Source of the DNA: CAYUWG01 sp964448285
Lineage (GTDB): Bacteria > Bacteroidota > Ignavibacteria > SZUA-365
Length of the DNA stretch: 64,000 nt
Assembly: GCA_964448285.1 (NCBI GenBank)
Contig: CAYUWG010000005.1
Span: forward strand, 1 to 64,000
Reading direction: 5' to 3'
The notes under the pieces were generated by a model. The model worked only from the letters and a program-made list of their open reading frames with translations. It did not search any database and had not been told where the DNA came from. The first letter of the stretch is position 1. Each line of letters opens with the position of its first letter. This document shows, piece after piece, positions 61,969 through 64,000 of the stretch. A program made the translations under genes and the position numbers.

Positions 61969-64000
61969 TTACGATTTATCACGCCCGGAAACGCCGGTGG
62001 CTCTTCTCTTTCGGAGGTACCACGTCACCGCATAAAAGAGAAGCACAGCGACGAGTAGGTAGTTCGTGACCGTCGTAATGATCAAGCCGGCGTGATAGGA
62101 GCGCGGTTCGAATTCCATGCGCAACGTGTGCTTCCCCGCGGGAATGACGACCGCACGCAGGAGATAATCCGAGCGAAGAATTTCGATTTCTTCGCCGTCG
62201 ATCGTCGCTTTCCATCCGCTGGGATAATAGACTTCGCTCAATTTCAGGATTGCATCGACGGGTGTTTCGACTTCGTATTCGAACGAATTGATGCCGAATG
62301 ATTTCAATGTTGCCTTCGCACGGGCGATGACCGAATCGGATACTTGCGGCAATGCTTGCGCAAGAGGTTTGCTCAAGTACGCCACACGATCCGCTTCATA
62401 CCCTGGAAACGTTCCGATTTTCTTAAACATGGCCTCGTCATCTTCAATGACTTCATAGCTCCCGACAAAGAACGCGCGAGGGAGAACGAACTCATTGAGA
62501 TATACGTGTTCGTTCGCACCTTCGAATACGCGCTTCAACCACGGTGATGTCAGCGCGAAATCTGCGGATACAACCACGTACTTCGTGTTGAGCATGCTCA
62601 ACAGCGCCCAGTTGACGTTGTCCACTTGCTGCGGACTCTGAAATTGAAACTGATTGAAGAGCGTGTTCCGGATGTCATCGGAGTACTTCATCTTCGCCGG
62701 ATGATACCCCGCAACGCTCTGAATGCCGTACGCCACGTAGTAGTTATCACCCGCATGAGCAGAGACCGGCAGAATGCGATAAACGGATTTATCCTTCTGC
62801 AGAAAATCGACCGCGTCCGTTTTTTGCAGGGCCTGTTGCTGAACGCGTTGCGGTTCCATGTGCATTGGCTTGTAATCGACAATCCACCAATCAATGACGA
62901 GAACGATAAGGATCACGGACTGCATCGCAGTCAAGCCGATCTTTCTTCTCACAAAAGCCCAGAGAAGACCGGCGACTATCACCACAAATGCAAGTGCTTT
63001 GATTGCATCATCGATCGCCATCCCGGAAATTCCTTTCACCGTAGCCTTCCGATATTGGGCAGGCACCTGTGATAGTTGTCCGGCTTGCGCTGCCTCTTCG
63101 ACTTGTTGAACGAGATTCCATGACTGAGGCTGATACTGTTGCAGGTTTTCAGAGATCGCTTTTTGCAAGGAGGATTCGAGCATGAGAAGAAATCCGACAA
63201 GGATAACACCCGCGATAACCGGAGCCCAGATCAACTTCGTCAGCTTCTTCTTTTCAACCTGCTCTGTAGCTTTGCTGAATGAACGAACGCGCTGAATCAA
63301 CTCGGATAATCCGACACCCGCTAACATCCCGACGCAGAGAGCATTGAGGTAAAGGATCATCGAAGGGATGCGGAAGTTGTTGAACATCGGAAGATTGTAG
63401 AACAACGGATCGTAGAGCACACCGAAATTCCTTCCCATCGAGATCAGGAGAGCGATCACTCCTAACGCGATCCAGAAATGAACGAAGCGGTCTTTCGGAC
63501 GAAGGAGAATTCCAATCAGAGCGAGGAAGCAGATGACCACGCCAAGATAGATAGGCGATTCGGTAAATGGCATCGTGCCCCAATACGTGGGAGTTCCCCA
63601 GCCCACGAATGATGGAATGACGAACGTGATAATCTCGATCGGACTGAACGACCAGTTCGTTGCGTACTCATAATCTAAACCGCCGGTCGTTGAGCCATGG
63701 CCCGATCCTCCGGATCCAGCGCCCCGGATGGAAAAGTCTTTGTATTCCCACGTCGCGAAGTACGGCCCCGATAGCATGAGAAACGCGAACGCTGCGGCAA
63801 CAATGACGATCGTCGCGACAATCGCAGTATTCCCCAATTTCTCACCCTGATAGAGTTTGAAGAGGATGAACAAACCGGCGGCGAGCATGTTGTAAAAAAT
63901 CATTTGCACGTGACCGGAGTTGAACGTCAGGTGCAATGCGACGACGAGAAATGCAATGGTGATGACCGATTTCTTCTCGAAGAGATAATCGATCAGGAGA
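61969..64000 (-). CDS. YfhO-type membrane protein, 5' end outside window
   Basis: The reading frame remains open to the window end with no start, so only the C-terminal 676 residues or so are visible. The first part has several hydrophobic helices (NMLAAGLFILFKLYQGEK; IVATIVIVAAAFAFLMLSGP; YLGVVICFLALIGILL). A long soluble C-terminal domain follows, ending in the beta-rich segment YPSGWKATIDGEEIEILRSD and a last helix, as in YfhO proteins, whose members act as lipid-linked sugar transferases of the GT-C class. The motif YDPLFYNLPMFNNFRIPSMI in a loop is also typical. A TTG at 63936 is inside the gene and is not the start. It is co-directional with the GT4 gene. Confidence 0.85.
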   Translation of the reverse strand, partial: LLIDYLFEKKSVITIAFLVVALHLTFNSGHVQMIFYNMLAAGLFILFKLYQGEKLGNTAIVATIVIVAAAFAFLMLSGPYFATWEYKDFSIRGAGSGGSGHGSTTGGLDYEYATNWSFSPIEIITFVIPSFVGWGTPTYWGTMPFTESPIYLGVVICFLALIGILLRPKDRFVHFWIALGVIALLISMGRNFGVLYDPLFYNLPMFNNFRIPSMILYLNALCVGMLAGVGLSELIQRVRSFSKATEQVEKKKLTKLIWAPVIAGVILVGFLLMLESSLQKAISENLQQYQPQSWNLVQQVEEAAQAGQLSQVPAQYRKATVKGISGMAIDDAIKALAFVVIVAGLLWAFVRRKIGLTAMQSVILIVLVIDWWIVDYKPMHMEPQRVQQQALQKTDAVDFLQKDKSVYRILPVSAHAGDNYYVAYGIQSVAGYHPAKMKYSDDIRNTLFNQFQFQSPQQVDNVNWALLSMLNTKYVVVSADFALTSPWLKRVFEGANEHVYLNEFVLPRAFFVGSYEVIEDDEAMFKKIGTFPGYEADRVAYLSKPLAQALPQVSDSVIARAKATLKSFGINSFEYEVETPVDAILKLSEVYYPSGWKATIDGEEIEILRSDYLLRAVVIPAGKHTLRMEFEPRSYHAGLIITTVTNYLLVAVLLFYAVTWYLRKRRATGVSGRDKS

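Noticed and set aside
63934..63936. A TTG start for the YfhO-type gene
   Set aside because: The same frame stays open upstream to the window end with hydrophobic sequence, so the true start is outside.

Overview
The window looks like a chromosomal segment of a Gram-negative member of the Bacteroidota/Chlorobiota (FCB) group, most probably an Ignavibacteria- or Kapabacteria-like lineage. This is inferred from an alternative complex III (ActA-F), several large secreted proteins ending in type IX secretion (T9SS) type A sorting domains with YPNPFNP motifs, choice-of-anchor-D (ASH) repeats, an OmpA/TonB envelope and lpxH. The genus cannot be fixed from the sequence alone. No tRNA, rRNA, CRISPR array or transposase was recognised.

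Layout. (1) 1-17.8 kb, all minus strand: a respiratory block read as narC-narG-(small ORF)-narH-narJ-narI-narK1-narK2-actA-actB-actC-actD-actE-actF. Most neighbours overlap or are about 40 bases apart or less, so nitrate reductase, its transporters and a quinol:acceptor oxidoreductase may be one transcription unit. (2) 17.8-23 kb: a 0.97-kb intergenic region with hairpins and short repeats. Then come two tandem units, each a beta-propeller T9SS protein followed by a truncated secreted-protein gene. The second truncated gene is joined to a 124-bp near-identical copy of the 3' part of narH. (3) 23-29.1 kb: an AlbA_2/Schlafen-type regulator, an S9 peptidase, and an AT-richer stretch holding a solitary HicB-like gene, a zinc phospholipase C-like protein, a lipoprotein and a zinc-ribbon protein with a deoxyribosyltransferase/TIR-like C-terminus (possible defence effector). 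(4) 29.2-34.7 kb, minus: groES-groEL under a CIRCE operator, and a thiamine unit consisting of a TPP riboswitch, a TonB-dependent receptor and thiamine pyrophosphokinase.

(5) 34.8-45.3 kb: a GT-C type membrane protein, an M16 peptidase homologue that has lost its zinc motif, an orphan sorting-domain remnant, a P-domain T9SS protein, lpxH overlapping a class A penicillin-binding protein, and a lipoprotein. (6) 45.4-64 kb, all minus: a periplasmic metal/corrinoid-binding lipoprotein coupled to proline dehydrogenase, a helical-repeat protein, a polysaccharide cassette (two GT4 enzymes, a CgeB-like enzyme, a flippase), a double-OmpA-domain protein, a 1732-residue protein built of six two-domain repeats, another GT4 enzyme, and a YfhO-type membrane protein cut by the window end.

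How it fits together: NarGHI reduces nitrate with quinol electrons, NarK1/NarK2 move nitrate and nitrite, and ActABCDEF oxidises menaquinol and passes electrons to periplasmic carriers, for which the diheme NarC is a natural candidate partner. The second half is mainly envelope construction and surface display. The most notable oddities are the nar-act fusion of operons, the small ORF that exactly fills the narG-narH gap, the narH fragment in the secreted-protein array, the dead M16 homologue and the regular six-unit surface protein.
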